DNA of 62,280 nucleotides from Rhodocyclales bacterium (GTDB taxonomy: Bacteria > Pseudomonadota > Gammaproteobacteria > Burkholderiales > Rhodocyclaceae): NCBI GenBank assembly GCA_016235765.1, contig JACRIZ010000091.1, forward strand, positions 1-62,280. Direction: 5' to 3'. The position numbers and the translations under genes were made by a program. Under the pieces are notes generated by a model that was not told the DNA's origin, ran no database searches, and saw nothing but the letters and a program-made list of their open reading frames with translations. Below are positions 1-8,803 of the stretch, in pieces; the first letter of the stretch is position 1; every line of letters starts with the position of its first letter.

Positions 1-74
1 TCCACCACCGGCGTGCCGGCGACCGCATGACTGGTCAGCAGCGCAAGAACGAGGGCAGTTGCTCTGAATGTCAT
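1..74 (-). CDS. Partial exported protein (signal peptide only)
   Basis: A leftward gene starts with ATG at 74 and runs off the window. Only about 24 residues are visible: a basic start (MTFRA), a hydrophobic core (LVLALL) and an AVAG-type cleavage site, so the product is exported. It lies 10 bases after the CusF-like gene on the same strand and probably shares its transcript, so a periplasmic copper protein is likely. The family cannot be identified from this fragment. Confidence 0.5.
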   Translation of the reverse strand, partial: MTFRATALVLALLTSHAVAGTPVV

Positions 75-84
75 AATTCCGTCC

Positions 85-417
85 CTACCGGGCCGCCTCG
101 ATATGGGTGACGACCATCTCGCCGCCGACGTAGTCGGCCTGGAATCGCACTTTGTCGCCAGGCTTGAAGGCATCGAGTTGCTTGGGCTCCTTGACCTTGA
201 AGGCCATCGTCATGGCGCCCATGCCGATGTTCTCGATCGGGCCATGGGCCAACGTGACCTTGCCGGCCGCCTTGTTCATCTTCTTTATGGTGCCTTCGGC
301 AAGTTGGACCTTGTCGGCCGCTGCGACAGTGTGGGGCATGGCATGGCCGGCATGGTCGGCAGCGTAGGCCGGCAGCACGAGGGCGGCCAACAACATGGGC
401 AGGAACTGTTGCTTCAT
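85..417 (-). CDS. CusF-like periplasmic copper-binding protein
   Basis: This 110-residue protein has a signal peptide (residues 1-19, ending AYA) and a CusF domain over about residues 38-107. CusF proteins bind Cu(I)/Ag(I) in the periplasm and pass it to an RND efflux pump. The expected ligands are visible: His58 and the MTM pair Met69/Met71. The position of the tryptophan that caps the metal in E. coli CusF (Trp44) is Met66 here, which would replace the cation-pi contact by a third thioether. A histidine-rich stretch (HAGHAMPH) follows the signal peptide. An ATTAC-N6-GTAAT palindrome lies 71 bases upstream of the start, matching the one in front of the copRS/cusC divergent region, so copper control by the neighbouring two-component system is likely. 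Confidence 0.9.
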   Translation of the reverse strand: MKQQFLPMLLAALVLPAYAADHAGHAMPHTVAAADKVQLAEGTIKKMNKAAGKVTLAHGPIENIGMGAMTMAFKVKEPKQLDAFKPGDKVRFQADYVGGEMVVTHIEAAR

Positions 418-487
418 GATGACTCCTTGGTGGATGATCGGCGTGTTGATTCTGACACCTTGGGACGCCCGGCAAGCTGACCGGAAG

Positions 488-503
488 ATTACTTTTTCGT
501 AAT
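488..503. promoter_or_regulatory. CopR/CusR-type operator upstream of the CusF-like gene
   Basis: The inverted repeat ATTAC-TTTTTC-GTAAT lies between the end of the cupredoxin gene and the start of the CusF-like gene. It has the same half-sites and the same 6-base spacer as the palindrome at 3737-3752 in the divergent copRS/cusC region. Binding by the response regulator at 3793-4473 is inferred. Confidence 0.6.
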
Positions 504-516
504 GTTCGCCCGCAGG

Positions 517-1008
517 CTATTCGACGGTGATGGTGCCGACCATGCCGGCTTCCATATGGCCGGCGATCAGGCACGCGAAGTTGAAGACGCCGGGCCGGTT
601 GAAGCGCCAGACGATCTCCCCCGTTTCCCCTGGCGGCACATGGGTCATGTGCGGCTCGTCGTGCTCCATGCCGGGAAACTTCTTCATCAGCGCGGCGTGC
701 TCCTCGAGATCCTTCATGGTGCCCAGCACCATTTCGTGCATGATCCTGCCCCGATTGTTCGCGACGAAGCGCAGCGTCTCGCCACGCCTGACTTTGATCC
801 TGGAAGGATCGAAGCGCATCTCGTCGCTCATGTCGAAGACGATGCTGCGGGCGACCTTCTTCGGATCGCCGGCGATGCCGAAGGTCTGCTGTGCCGCCTT
901 GTGGGGCGCGACGGCCTGCTTCTTGGCCTGCGTTGCGTCGCCGTGGGCCTGGGCGTGACCGGCCAGGGCCGACAAGGTCAAGGCGAGGGATGTGATCAAT
1001 ACTTTCAT
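517..1008 (-). CDS. Periplasmic cupredoxin-domain protein
   Basis: This 163-residue exported type 1 copper protein has a signal peptide (about 1-22), a charged linker, and a plastocyanin-like domain over about residues 52-163. The type 1 copper ligands are all present: His91 (RIMHEM), Cys146, His151 and Met156 (FACLIAGHMEAGM). An acidic, Met/His-rich insert around residues 98-123 (for example MEHDEPHMTH) may bind more metal. The ATG at 1008 is chosen over an upstream in-frame codon because it follows a good ribosome site (AGGAG) and overlaps the stop of the multicopper oxidase gene as ATGA, which indicates translational coupling. It probably passes electrons or copper in partnership with the oxidase. 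Confidence 0.88.
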   Translation of the reverse strand: MKVLITSLALTLSALAGHAQAHGDATQAKKQAVAPHKAAQQTFGIAGDPKKVARSIVFDMSDEMRFDPSRIKVRRGETLRFVANNRGRIMHEMVLGTMKDLEEHAALMKKFPGMEHDEPHMTHVPPGETGEIVWRFNRPGVFNFACLIAGHMEAGMVGTITVE

Positions 1009-2297
1009 GGTTTCTCCTGTCTGCCGTTCCATTCTCGGGCCACGGTACCCTCGGGATGTTGGTACCAGCCGGGGTCCGTGTAGTTCCCCGGCTTGATGTC
1101 GTCGCGCACCTTCACCACGGTGAACATGCCGCCCATCTCGATCGGGCCGAACGGTCCCTGGCCGGTCATCATGGGCAGGGTGTTTTCCGGCAGATCCATT
1201 TCCATCTCGCCCATGTCGGCCATGCCGCGCTCGCCCATCAGCATGTAGCCGGGCACGAGGCGGTTGATCTTCTGCACCAGGCCGCGGTGGTCCACGCCGA
1301 TCAGGGTGGGCACGTCATGGCCCATGGCGTTCATGGTGTGGTGCGACTTGTGGCAGTGGAAGGCCCAGTCGCCCGGGTAGACGGCGTCGAACTCGATGGC
1401 GCGCATCTGGCCGATGGCCATGTCCACCGTCACTTCCGGCCAGCGCGCGCCCTTCGGCACCCAGCCGCCGTCGGTGCCGGTGACCTCGAAGTTGTAGCCG
1501 TGCAGGTGGATGGGATGGTTGGTCATGGTGAGGTTGCCCATGCGGATGCGCACCCGGTCGCCCGTGCGCACCGCCAGGGGATCGATGCCGGGGAAGACGC
1601 GGCTGTTCCAGGCCCAGAGGTTGAAATCGAGCATGGTGTTCACCTTGGGCGTGGCGGCGCCGGGCTCGATATCGAAGGCGTTGATGAGGAAGACGAAGTC
1701 CCGGTCCACCCGGTGCTGGGCCGGGTTCTTCGGATGTACCACGATGAAGCCGTGCATGCCCATGGCCATCTGCAACATCTCGTCGGCGTGGGGGTGGTAC
1801 ATGAAGGTGCCGGAGTGCTTCATCTGGAACTCATAGACGTAGGTCTTGCCCGCAGGGATTTGCGGCTGGGTGAGCCCGCCCACGCCGTCCATGCCGTTGG
1901 GCAGCAGCACGCCATGCCAGTGGATCGTCGTGTGCTCGGGCAGCTTGTTGGTGACGAAGATGCGCAGCTTGTCGCCCTCCACGCATTCGATGGTCGGCCC
2001 CGGCGAAGCGCCGTTGTAGCCCCAAAGGTTCGCCGTCATGCCGGGCGCGAATTCGCGCACCACGGGTTCGGCGACGAGATGGAATTCCTTCCGGCCGTCC
2101 TTCATGCGCCAGGGCGCGCTCCAGCCGTTGAGGGTCACCACCGGGTTGTAGGGCCGGCCCTCGCGCGGCACCAGCGGCGGCTGGGTGGCCGGCCCGGCCT
2201 GCACCGCGGCCTCCGGCACCGCGGACTGCGCGGCCCTGCTCACCAGCCCGCCGCCGAGCAGCGCGGCGGCCCCGAGAAATCGACGTCGTGTCAGCAT
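1005..2297 (-). CDS. Multicopper oxidase (CopA/CueO type)
   Basis: This 430-residue multicopper oxidase oxidises Cu(I), or organics, in the periplasm with reduction of oxygen to water. A twin-arginine signal (MLTRRRFLG, then a hydrophobic run) indicates export of the folded enzyme by Tat. All four copper-ligand motifs are visible: HWHG, HPHAD, HPIHLHG and HCHKSHHTM, the last holding the type 1 Cys-His-Met ligands. A Met-rich tail (MGERGMADMGEMEMDLP) resembles copper-binding inserts of CueO/CopA. The ATG at 2297 follows GAGGAGC. The gene lies 11 bases after the cusC-like gene and overlaps the cupredoxin start by four bases, so the three are co-translated. It is shorter than classic CopA (about 600 residues). 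Confidence 0.92.
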   Translation of the reverse strand: MLTRRRFLGAAALLGGGLVSRAAQSAVPEAAVQAGPATQPPLVPREGRPYNPVVTLNGWSAPWRMKDGRKEFHLVAEPVVREFAPGMTANLWGYNGASPGPTIECVEGDKLRIFVTNKLPEHTTIHWHGVLLPNGMDGVGGLTQPQIPAGKTYVYEFQMKHSGTFMYHPHADEMLQMAMGMHGFIVVHPKNPAQHRVDRDFVFLINAFDIEPGAATPKVNTMLDFNLWAWNSRVFPGIDPLAVRTGDRVRIRMGNLTMTNHPIHLHGYNFEVTGTDGGWVPKGARWPEVTVDMAIGQMRAIEFDAVYPGDWAFHCHKSHHTMNAMGHDVPTLIGVDHRGLVQKINRLVPGYMLMGERGMADMGEMEMDLPENTLPMMTGQGPFGPIEMGGMFTVVKVRDDIKPGNYTDPGWYQHPEGTVAREWNGRQEKP

Positions 2298-2308
2298 GTC
2301 GGTGCTCC

Positions 2309-3646
2309 TCAGCGGCCGGCGGTGACGGCCTGCTGCAGCTCCGCCTCCGCCAGCCAGAAATCGCGCAGGGCGTCGATGGAGGCGGCCACGCTGGCGACCT
2401 GCTCGCGCGCATCGGCGATCAGTTCGAGCACGCCGATCAGCATGCCGTTGTAGCGCAGCAGGTTCTCGTCGGAGATCTTCTTGCGCAGGGGCACGATCTC
2501 GTCCCGGTAGTGGCGGGCCAGGCCGTAGGCGCTGCGGTAGGACGAATAGGCTTCGCGTACTTCCGAGCGTGCCTTCACCGCGGCATCTGCGGCCCGATGC
2601 ACGGCCTGCATGTACAGCGTCTCGGCCTTCGCCACCTTGGCGCCGCCCCAATCGAACAGCGGCAACTCGAAGCTGATCTCGTAGCCCTTCTTGCGCGGCT
2701 CGGGCGTCTCGGTGATGCGGGCGGGGCCGAACTCAAGCACGTCGATGAAGCGCGTCGCCCTGGTGAGCCCCAGGTTCTTCGCCAGCGCCTCCGTCTCCAG
2801 TCGCACCGCCTGCAGGTCCAGGCGCTCGCGCAGGGCCACGCCTTCCACGTCGCTGCGTTCTTCGGCGGCCTGGGGCAGTTCGGGCAGCCGCTGGGGCAGC
2901 GTGAGGACCGCCGCGTCCGCCAACCCCACCAGGCGTATCAACTGCTCCCGCGCCGCCACCTCCGCATGGCGGACGCGCGCCAGTTCCGCCACGGTCTCGG
3001 CGTGGAAGATCTGCTCGCGCGCCTGCTCCAGGCGCGCCGCATTGCCCACCCGCGCCATGCGCGCGGCCAGTTCCGCCGCCGTTTCCGTGGCCAGCACCGC
3101 CTGTTCCATGTACGTCACCGCCTCGCGCGCCGCCACCGCCTGGATCCAGGCCTTGCGCGTGTCCGCGGCCACCCGCAGCATGTCGCCCGCCACGGATAGC
3201 TTCGTCTGCTCGAAGCGGCGTGCTTCCACCTCCCGCGCCAGGGGTACGGTCACCAGGGCGAAGAGATTGAAGGTAAGGGAGGACTCGACGGTGTAGTCCT
3301 CCCCCGCCCGCGCCCGCAGATAGGCCAGATGCGGATTGGGCAGGCGGCTCGCCTGCACCAGATTGGCCTCGGCGATGCCCAGCTCGGCATAGGTCGCCTG
3401 CAGGCCGCGGTTGTTGAGGAGCGCCAGTTGCACGGCGTCCTCGGCGCCGAGGGGCCGGGCGAGGAGCTCGCTTGCCTTGGCCTGCGCCGAGGCGACCTCC
3501 GCCGCCGTGCGCTGCCAGGTGGCTTTCTGGCCCAGGCGCGCCTGGCCGATCTCCTCCACCCTGGCGAAGCCGCCATCCTCCGAGAAAGTGGCGCAGCCGG
3601 CCAGCACGAATGCCCATCCGGCCATGGCGAGGCTGGCTTTGTTCAT
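2309..3646 (-). CDS. TolC/CusC-type outer-membrane efflux lipoprotein
   Basis: This 445-residue outer-membrane factor has a lipoprotein signal with lipobox LAGC (Cys18), followed by long alpha-helical coiled repeats (for example residues 70-230) typical of TolC/CusC, which form the periplasmic tunnel of tripartite metal efflux pumps. The start at 3646 is chosen because it follows GGAGACAG and begins the signal peptide directly; an ATG four codons earlier (3658) is possible. It is the first gene of the cusC-like / multicopper oxidase / cupredoxin operon and diverges from the response regulator across a shared operator. No RND pump or adaptor gene lies in the window; they may lie beyond its left edge. 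Confidence 0.88.
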   Translation of the reverse strand: MNKASLAMAGWAFVLAGCATFSEDGGFARVEEIGQARLGQKATWQRTAAEVASAQAKASELLARPLGAEDAVQLALLNNRGLQATYAELGIAEANLVQASRLPNPHLAYLRARAGEDYTVESSLTFNLFALVTVPLAREVEARRFEQTKLSVAGDMLRVAADTRKAWIQAVAAREAVTYMEQAVLATETAAELAARMARVGNAARLEQAREQIFHAETVAELARVRHAEVAAREQLIRLVGLADAAVLTLPQRLPELPQAAEERSDVEGVALRERLDLQAVRLETEALAKNLGLTRATRFIDVLEFGPARITETPEPRKKGYEISFELPLFDWGGAKVAKAETLYMQAVHRAADAAVKARSEVREAYSSYRSAYGLARHYRDEIVPLRKKISDENLLRYNGMLIGVLELIADAREQVASVAASIDALRDFWLAEAELQQAVTAGR

Positions 3647-3735
3647 GTCTGTCTCCATCGGGGTCCTGCGCGGGGCTGTGGTTTGTCCCGTGCTGCCATC
3701 TTCCGGGACGGCAGCCGACGCGGGGCTGACAGACC

Positions 3736-3753
3736 GATTACATCTTTGTAATC
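3736..3753. promoter_or_regulatory. CopR/CusR-type operator in the divergent copper promoter region
   Basis: The palindrome GATTACA-TCTT-TGTAATC has perfect 7-base arms and sits between the divergent starts at 3646 (leftward) and 3793 (rightward). It matches the ATTAC-N6-GTAAT site at 488-503 and resembles copper boxes bound by CopR/CusR response regulators. Control of both transcripts and autoregulation are inferred. Confidence 0.7.
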
Positions 3754-3792
3754 TTCGAGACTTGGCAGGCCGGCATGCCCACAATAGAGGCC

Positions 3793-4473
3793 ATGAAGAT
3801 TCTCATCGTCGAAGACGAACCGAAGACCGGCGACTACGTGCGCCAGGGCCTCGCCGAAGCGGGTTTCGTGGCGGACCTGGTGCGCGACGGCGTGGACGGC
3901 CTGCACCACGGTCTCACGGAGGACTACGACCTGGTGATCCTCGACGTCATGCTGCCGGGCCTGGACGGCTGGCGCATCCTGCAGGGCCTGCGCAAGGCCG
4001 GCATGCAGATGCCGGTGCTCTTCCTCACTGCCCGCGACCACGTCGAGGACCGGGTGAAGGGCCTGGAGTTGGGCGCCGACGACTACCTGGTGAAGCCCTT
4101 CGCCTTCTCCGAACTGCTCGCCCGCGTCCGCACCCTGCTGCGGCGGGGCAAGGCCAAGGAGCCGGAGGTGCTGCAGGCGGCCGACCTGGAACTGGACCTG
4201 CTGCGGCGGCGGGTGAAGCGTGCCGGCCGCCGCATCGACCTCACCGCCAAGGAGTTCGCCCTGCTCGAGCTGCTGCTGCGCCGCCAGGGCGAAGTGCTGC
4301 CCCGCTCCCTGATCGCCTCCCAGGTCTGGGACATGAATTTCGACAGCGACACCAATGTGATCGAAGTGGCCGTGCGCCGCCTGCGCAGCAAGGTGGACGA
4401 CGAGTTCGACACCAAGCTCATCCGCACGGTGCGCGGCATGGGTTACGTGCTGGAAGTGCCCGAACGAGCATGA
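3793..4473 (+). CDS. copR: Heavy-metal response regulator (CopR/CusR family)
   Basis: This 226-residue OmpR/PhoB-class regulator has a receiver domain (residues 1-118) with acidic pocket Glu7/Asp8, phosphoacceptor Asp51 ([10 protein letters not shown]) and Lys at the VKPF motif, followed by a winged-helix DNA-binding domain (about 128-223). The sequence closely follows heavy-metal regulators of the CusR/CopR/CzcR group. The ATG at 3793 gives the standard MKILIVEDE start; another in-frame ATG lies six codons upstream at 3775. Its TGA overlaps the sensor kinase ATG (ATGA). Copper is the likely signal, given the adjacent genes and the paired operators. Confidence 0.9.
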   Translation: MKILIVEDEPKTGDYVRQGLAEAGFVADLVRDGVDGLHHGLTEDYDLVILDVMLPGLDGWRILQGLRKAGMQMPVLFLTARDHVEDRVKGLELGADDYLVKPFAFSELLARVRTLLRRGKAKEPEVLQAADLELDLLRRRVKRAGRRIDLTAKEFALLELLLRRQGEVLPRSLIASQVWDMNFDSDTNVIEVAVRRLRSKVDDEFDTKLIRTVRGMGYVLEVPERA

Positions 4474-5879
4474 CGGGGCGCAAATCCATTACGCTCCGCC
4501 TCACCCTGCTCTTCGCCGCCCTCTCCACCGCGGTGCTGCTGGGCCTGGGCTTCCTCATCGGCAATTCCGTGGAACGGCACTTCGAAGAGCAGGATCTGGA
4601 CGCGCTGCGCGGCAAGCTCGACTTGACGCGGCACGCGCTCGCCAAGGTGCAGTCCGCCGCCGACATGAAGGCGCTGCCGCAGCAACTCGAAGATTCCCTG
4701 ATCGGCCATCACGGCCTGGCCATCACCATCGTCGGTGCGCACGGGGAATCAATCTTCTCCAGCGCCGGCGGCATTCCCTTCCCCCAGGCCCTGTTGAGCC
4801 ACCGGGCTGCGACCCCCTCAATGCCGCTGATCTGGACCACGAACGGCCGCTCGTTCCGCGGTATCGCCGCTGCCGTGCCCACCGGCATGGCGGGCTGGCG
4901 GGAGTCGACCGTGGCGATCGCAACCGACATTTCCCACCACGAGCAGTTCATGGCCTCGTTTCGCCTCACGCTCTGGTCTTTCGTCTCGGTCGCCGCCCTG
5001 CTTTCCGGCCTGCTCGGCTGGGCCGCGGTACGCCGGGGGCTCGCGCCCTTGCGCGACATCAGGCACGCCGCCGCCGCCGTGACGGCCAGCCGGCTCGATT
5101 ACCGCCTGCCGCTGGGCACCATTCCCGCCGAGCTGGCCGAACTGGCCGAAACGCTGAATCAGATGCTTGCCCGGCTCGAGGATTCCTTCCGCCGGATTTC
5201 GGACTTTTCCGGCGACCTGGCCCATGAACTGCGCACGCCCGTCAGCAACCTGATGACGGAAACCCAGGTCGCGCTCGCCAAAACCCGCAGCGCGGAGGAG
5301 TATCGCGAAGTGCTGGCCTCGAACGTCGAGGAATTCGAGCGTCTGGCGCGGATGATCGCCGACATGTTGTTCCTGGCCAAGGCCGACCATGGCCTGGTCG
5401 TCCCCAGCCGCGAAACCGTCGACCTGGCGCAAAACGTCCGGGAGCTATTCCTGTTCTATGAGGCCCTGGCGGAAGAGAAGGGCATCCGCCTCGAACTCTC
5501 CGGCAATGGCAGCATCATCGGGGATCGCTTGATGCTGCGCCGCGCATTCAGCAATCTGCTGGCCAATGCCATACGGCATAGCCACCCCGGCGGCCACGTC
5601 GCCGTCCGCATCGACAGTCAGGCAGGCAATGCCATATGGCTGACAGTCGAGAACACCGGCGACACGATCCCGGCAGAATACCTGCCGCGCCTTTTCGACC
5701 GCTTCTTCCGCGTCGACCCGTCGCGACAACACGCGAGCGACGGTGCCGGGCTCGGCCTCGCCATTACCGACTCGATCGTCCGCGCCCACGGCGGCGAAAT
5801 CCAGGCGCGCTCGGCCGACGGCCTGACGCGCTTCAAGCTGCGGCTGCCGGTCCGTCAAGTGCCCGACGGCATCGCCTGA
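4470..5879 (+). CDS. copS: Heavy-metal sensor histidine kinase (CopS/CusS family)
   Basis: This 469-residue inner-membrane kinase has a first membrane segment (about residues 9-31), a periplasmic sensor region of roughly 130 residues, a second membrane segment (about 165-187), a HAMP linker, a HisKA domain with the phosphoacceptor in HELRTP, and a C-terminal ATPase domain with the N box ([10 protein letters not shown]) and G box (DGAGLGLAI). It starts inside the stop codon of the response regulator, a standard coupled pair. It should sense periplasmic copper or silver and phosphorylate the partner at 3793-4473. Its end faces the EF-G gene with only 7 bases between. Confidence 0.9.
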   Translation: MTGRKSITLRLTLLFAALSTAVLLGLGFLIGNSVERHFEEQDLDALRGKLDLTRHALAKVQSAADMKALPQQLEDSLIGHHGLAITIVGAHGESIFSSAGGIPFPQALLSHRAATPSMPLIWTTNGRSFRGIAAAVPTGMAGWRESTVAIATDISHHEQFMASFRLTLWSFVSVAALLSGLLGWAAVRRGLAPLRDIRHAAAAVTASRLDYRLPLGTIPAELAELAETLNQMLARLEDSFRRISDFSGDLAHELRTPVSNLMTETQVALAKTRSAEEYREVLASNVEEFERLARMIADMLFLAKADHGLVVPSRETVDLAQNVRELFLFYEALAEEKGIRLELSGNGSIIGDRLMLRRAFSNLLANAIRHSHPGGHVAVRIDSQAGNAIWLTVENTGDTIPAEYLPRLFDRFFRVDPSRQHASDGAGLGLAITDSIVRAHGGEIQARSADGLTRFKLRLPVRQVPDGIA

Positions 5880-5886
5880 CCGGGCA

Positions 5887-7941
5887 CTACTCCTCGTCTT
5901 CCTTGAGCTTGAACGAGGCCGCCAGCTTCTGCTGGGTCTGCGGCGGCACGGGAGCGTGGCGCGAGAATTCGATGGTATAGGCGCCCTGCCCGCCTGTCAC
6001 CGACTTCAGTTTCGATGCATAGTCGGTGATCTCGGCCAGCGGCACTTCGCCGGCGATGGCCACCGAGCCGTGGCCGCGCGGCGTGGTGCCGGTGACGTGG
6101 CCGCGCCGCGACGACAGGTCGCCGGCGATGTCGCCCATGGCGTTTTCCGGCACGATGATCTCGACGTTGACGATCGGTTCCAGCATGATGGGACTCGCGG
6201 CCTGGATGGCGGCGATGGTCGCCTTGCGGCCGGCCGTGGTGAAGGCGACGTCCTTGCCATCGACCGGGTGGGTCTTGCCGTCATAGACGATGACGCGCAG
6301 GTCCTCGACCGGATAGCCGGCCACCACGCCGTCGGCCAGCGCCTGGCGCACGCCCTTCTCGACCGCTGCCATGAAGGCGCCAGGAATCACGCCGCCCTTG
6401 ACGCTGTCGACGAATTCGAAGCCGGCGCCGCGTTCCATCGGCTCGATCTTCAGATAGACCTCGCCGAACTGGCCGGCGCCGCCGGTCTGCTTCTTGTGCC
6501 GGCAATGGCCCTCGGCATTCTTCGTGATCGTCTCGCGATAGGGAACGCGCGGCGGCTTGGTGTCGAGTTCCATCTTGTACTGCGTCGACATCTTCTCCAG
6601 CTTGTAGCGCAGGTGCATCTCGCCCAGGCCGCGGATGACGGTCTCGTGGGTGGTCGGATGGCGCTCGACGCTGAAGCAGGGGTCCTCGATCTCCAGCTTG
6701 TGCAGGATCTCGAACAGGCGCTGCTCGTCGCCCTTCTTCTTCGTCTCGACGGCGAGGCCCTGCATGGGCTGCGGGAATTCGAGCGGCTTCAAGTGGATGT
6801 GGTCCTCGTCGTGCGAATCGTGCAGCACGGCATCGAACTCGACATCCTCGACCTTGGCCACCGCGCCGATGTCGCCCGGCACCAGTTCATCGACCTCGAC
6901 GTAGTCCTTGCCCTGGATCTGGTACAGGTGGCCGGCCTTGAACGGCTTCTTGCCGTCGCCGACGAACAGCGCGGAATCCTTGCGCACGGTGCCCTGGTGC
7001 ACGCGGAACACGCCGACCTTGCCCATGTAGGGATCGGCGATGACCTTGAAGACGTGGGCCAGCACGTGCTTCTTCGGATCGGGCTCGGCGTGGAAGGCCT
7101 CGGCGTCCTTGGCGCCCGGTTCGCCCTTGTAGAAGGGCGGCGCGTTGCCTTCCGCCGGATTGGGCGCCAGCGTCGCCAGCGTGTGTATCACGTGGTCGAG
7201 GCCGGCGCCGGTCTTGGCCGAGACGAACAGGATCGGCACCAGGTGCCCTTCGCGCAGCGCCTTCTCGAAGGGCGCATGCAGTTCGCCGGGCGTCGGGTCC
7301 TGGCCGTCCTCCAGGTAACGGGCCAGCAGGTTCTCGTCTTCCTCGACCAGTTGGTCGATCAACTCGCGGTGCGCGTGGGCGACGGTATCGAAGTCGGCGT
7401 CGCCCGATTCGTGCTCCAGCACCTCGACCACGTCGGCGCGGTTGTGCGCCGGCAGGTCGAGCACCTTGCACTCGTTGCCGAAGCGCTCGCGGATTTCCGC
7501 CACCAGGCCGGGGAGGTCCACGTTGTCGGCGTCGATCTTGTTGATGAGGATCATGCGCGCCAGGCCGCGTGCCTTGGCGGCGCGCATCATGCGCTCGGTC
7601 ATCAGCTCGACGCCGGTCTGGGCGTTGATGACCACCATGGCGGTGTCGACGGCCGCCAGCGAGGCAAAGGCCTGGCCGGCGAAATCGGGATAGCCGGGCG
7701 CGTCGATCAGATGGATATGCACACCCTCGGCGGCGAAATTCACCAGCGCCGAGTTGAGGGAATGTCCCGCCGTCTTTTCCTGCGGGTCGAAATCGCACAC
7801 CGTGCTGCCCTTTTCCACCGCCCCCTTGGCGGTGATCGCGCCGGCGCCGTACAACAAGGCTTCGGCCAGGGTGGTCTTGCCGGAGCCGCCGTGGCCTACC
7901 AGTGCTACCGCGCGGATCGATTCGGTGGCGTAGCTCGCCAT
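5887..7941 (-). CDS. Elongation factor G-like GTPase (EF-G paralogue)
   Basis: This 684-residue translational GTPase carries the P loop GHGGSGKTT (residues 17-25), DAPGYPDF (G3) and NKID (G4), then the EF-G domain II, III, IV and V order. It belongs to the EF-G-like paralogues (often called FusA2 or EF-G-like) that lack the strict AHIDAGKTT start of the main factor and normally lie outside the str operon, as here. It may act in ribosome recycling or under stress; the exact role is not shown by the sequence. It is convergent with copS and follows the anti-sigma gene by 63 bases on the same strand, so read-through from that operon is possible. Confidence 0.9.
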   Translation of the reverse strand: MASYATESIRAVALVGHGGSGKTTLAEALLYGAGAITAKGAVEKGSTVCDFDPQEKTAGHSLNSALVNFAAEGVHIHLIDAPGYPDFAGQAFASLAAVDTAMVVINAQTGVELMTERMMRAAKARGLARMILINKIDADNVDLPGLVAEIRERFGNECKVLDLPAHNRADVVEVLEHESGDADFDTVAHAHRELIDQLVEEDENLLARYLEDGQDPTPGELHAPFEKALREGHLVPILFVSAKTGAGLDHVIHTLATLAPNPAEGNAPPFYKGEPGAKDAEAFHAEPDPKKHVLAHVFKVIADPYMGKVGVFRVHQGTVRKDSALFVGDGKKPFKAGHLYQIQGKDYVEVDELVPGDIGAVAKVEDVEFDAVLHDSHDEDHIHLKPLEFPQPMQGLAVETKKKGDEQRLFEILHKLEIEDPCFSVERHPTTHETVIRGLGEMHLRYKLEKMSTQYKMELDTKPPRVPYRETITKNAEGHCRHKKQTGGAGQFGEVYLKIEPMERGAGFEFVDSVKGGVIPGAFMAAVEKGVRQALADGVVAGYPVEDLRVIVYDGKTHPVDGKDVAFTTAGRKATIAAIQAASPIMLEPIVNVEIIVPENAMGDIAGDLSSRRGHVTGTTPRGHGSVAIAGEVPLAEITDYASKLKSVTGGQGAYTIEFSRHAPVPPQTQQKLAASFKLKEDEE

Positions 7942-8004
7942 GATGCAACTCCCCGTATGTTGTTGGTCATTGCGATCGATTCTACGCCTGAGCGCAAACC
8001 TCCG

Positions 8005-8205
8005 TCAGCGCGCGCCGTCGTCGTCCCGCGTATGCTTGGCGACGTAGCGCCGGCAGGCGCTGCGCAGGAAATCCATCTGCTTGCGGCAGTTGCTGCAGCC
8101 GCCGCAGATCAGCAGGTGCATCTCGAGGCGCACGCGCTCGACGACGGTCAGCTTGCGGTCCAGGCCCTCGGAGAGCAGATGGGTGACTTCCTTGCAGCTC
8201 AGCAT
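8005..8205 (-). CDS. Small zinc-finger (zf-HC2) anti-sigma factor
   Basis: This 66-residue soluble protein has a Cys4...His30-x3-Cys34-x2-Cys37 zinc-finger pattern typical of ZAS anti-sigma domains, and an extra Cys40. It has no membrane segment, so it is a cytoplasmic sensor. Its ATG lies inside the end of the ECF sigma gene (7-base overlap), the usual arrangement for a sigma/anti-sigma pair. By analogy with ZAS proteins, it should hold the sigma factor inactive until its zinc thiols are oxidised or displaced by a thiophilic metal. That signal is an inference, supported by the arsenic, copper and methionine-sulfoxide genes behind the shared promoter motif. Confidence 0.8.
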   Translation of the reverse strand: MLSCKEVTHLLSEGLDRKLTVVERVRLEMHLLICGGCSNCRKQMDFLRSACRRYVAKHTRDDDGAR

Positions 8206-8786
8206 GATGCGGCTCCGTTTCCGAACCAGGTCTGTTCCAGGCAGCGGCGCAAGCCGTGGCGCGCGCGATGCAGGATGACATGGCAGTTGCTGGTGCTGAT
8301 CTGCAGCTCCGCGCAGACCTCGTCGGTGTCGAACTCGAGGAATTCGCGCATCATGAAGACGCGCGCGGTATTGGCCGGCAGGTGCTTCAGGCAGGCCTCG
8401 AACACGGCCCAGAACTGTTCCTGGCCCAGCGCCGCCTCCGGATCGCCCCAGGCCGCGGGGCCTTGGTCCGGCTGCCAGTGGGCATTGGGCTTGAACAGGC
8501 GATCGAAGGTCTGGTCCATCTCCTCTTCCTCCGCCGACAGCGCAGAGACGTTCACCGAACGGCTGCGCTCGCGGATCGTATCGACGATCTTGTTGCGCAG
8601 GATCGCGAACACCCAGGTCTTCAGGGCGGCGCGGCCGGCGAACTCCTTCCGGCCGTCGAGCGCCGCGGCGAGCGCCTCCTGGACGGCGTCCTCGGCCACC
8701 GCGTCATCGCGCAACTGGAGGCGGGCGAAGCGCAGCATGTCTTGTCGTATGGCGAGCAGATATTCGGCGTCGAAGGCGTCGGTCAT
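8199..8786 (-). CDS. ECF-family RNA polymerase sigma factor
   Basis: This 195-residue sigma-70 family factor has region 2 (about residues 15-80, with the DAVQEAL and LKTWVFAILRNKIVD signatures) and region 4 (about 130-185, a helix-turn-helix ending SNCHVILHRARHGLRRCL), joined by an acidic linker. No region 1 or 3 is present, which defines the ECF class. It resembles the short betaproteobacterial TIGR02943-type factors paired with zf-HC2 proteins. The gene is fifth in a six-gene operon that carries the TGTAAG-N17-CGACTA motif in front of its first gene, as expected for autoregulation. I infer that it reads all nine copies of this motif in the window. The ATG at 8786 is 17 bases after the preceding gene. 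Confidence 0.9.
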   Translation of the reverse strand: MTDAFDAEYLLAIRQDMLRFARLQLRDDAVAEDAVQEALAAALDGRKEFAGRAALKTWVFAILRNKIVDTIRERSRSVNVSALSAEEEEMDQTFDRLFKPNAHWQPDQGPAAWGDPEAALGQEQFWAVFEACLKHLPANTARVFMMREFLEFDTDEVCAELQISTSNCHVILHRARHGLRRCLEQTWFGNGAASC

Positions 8787-8803
8787 GGCGGCGGCGTTTC
8801 CCG

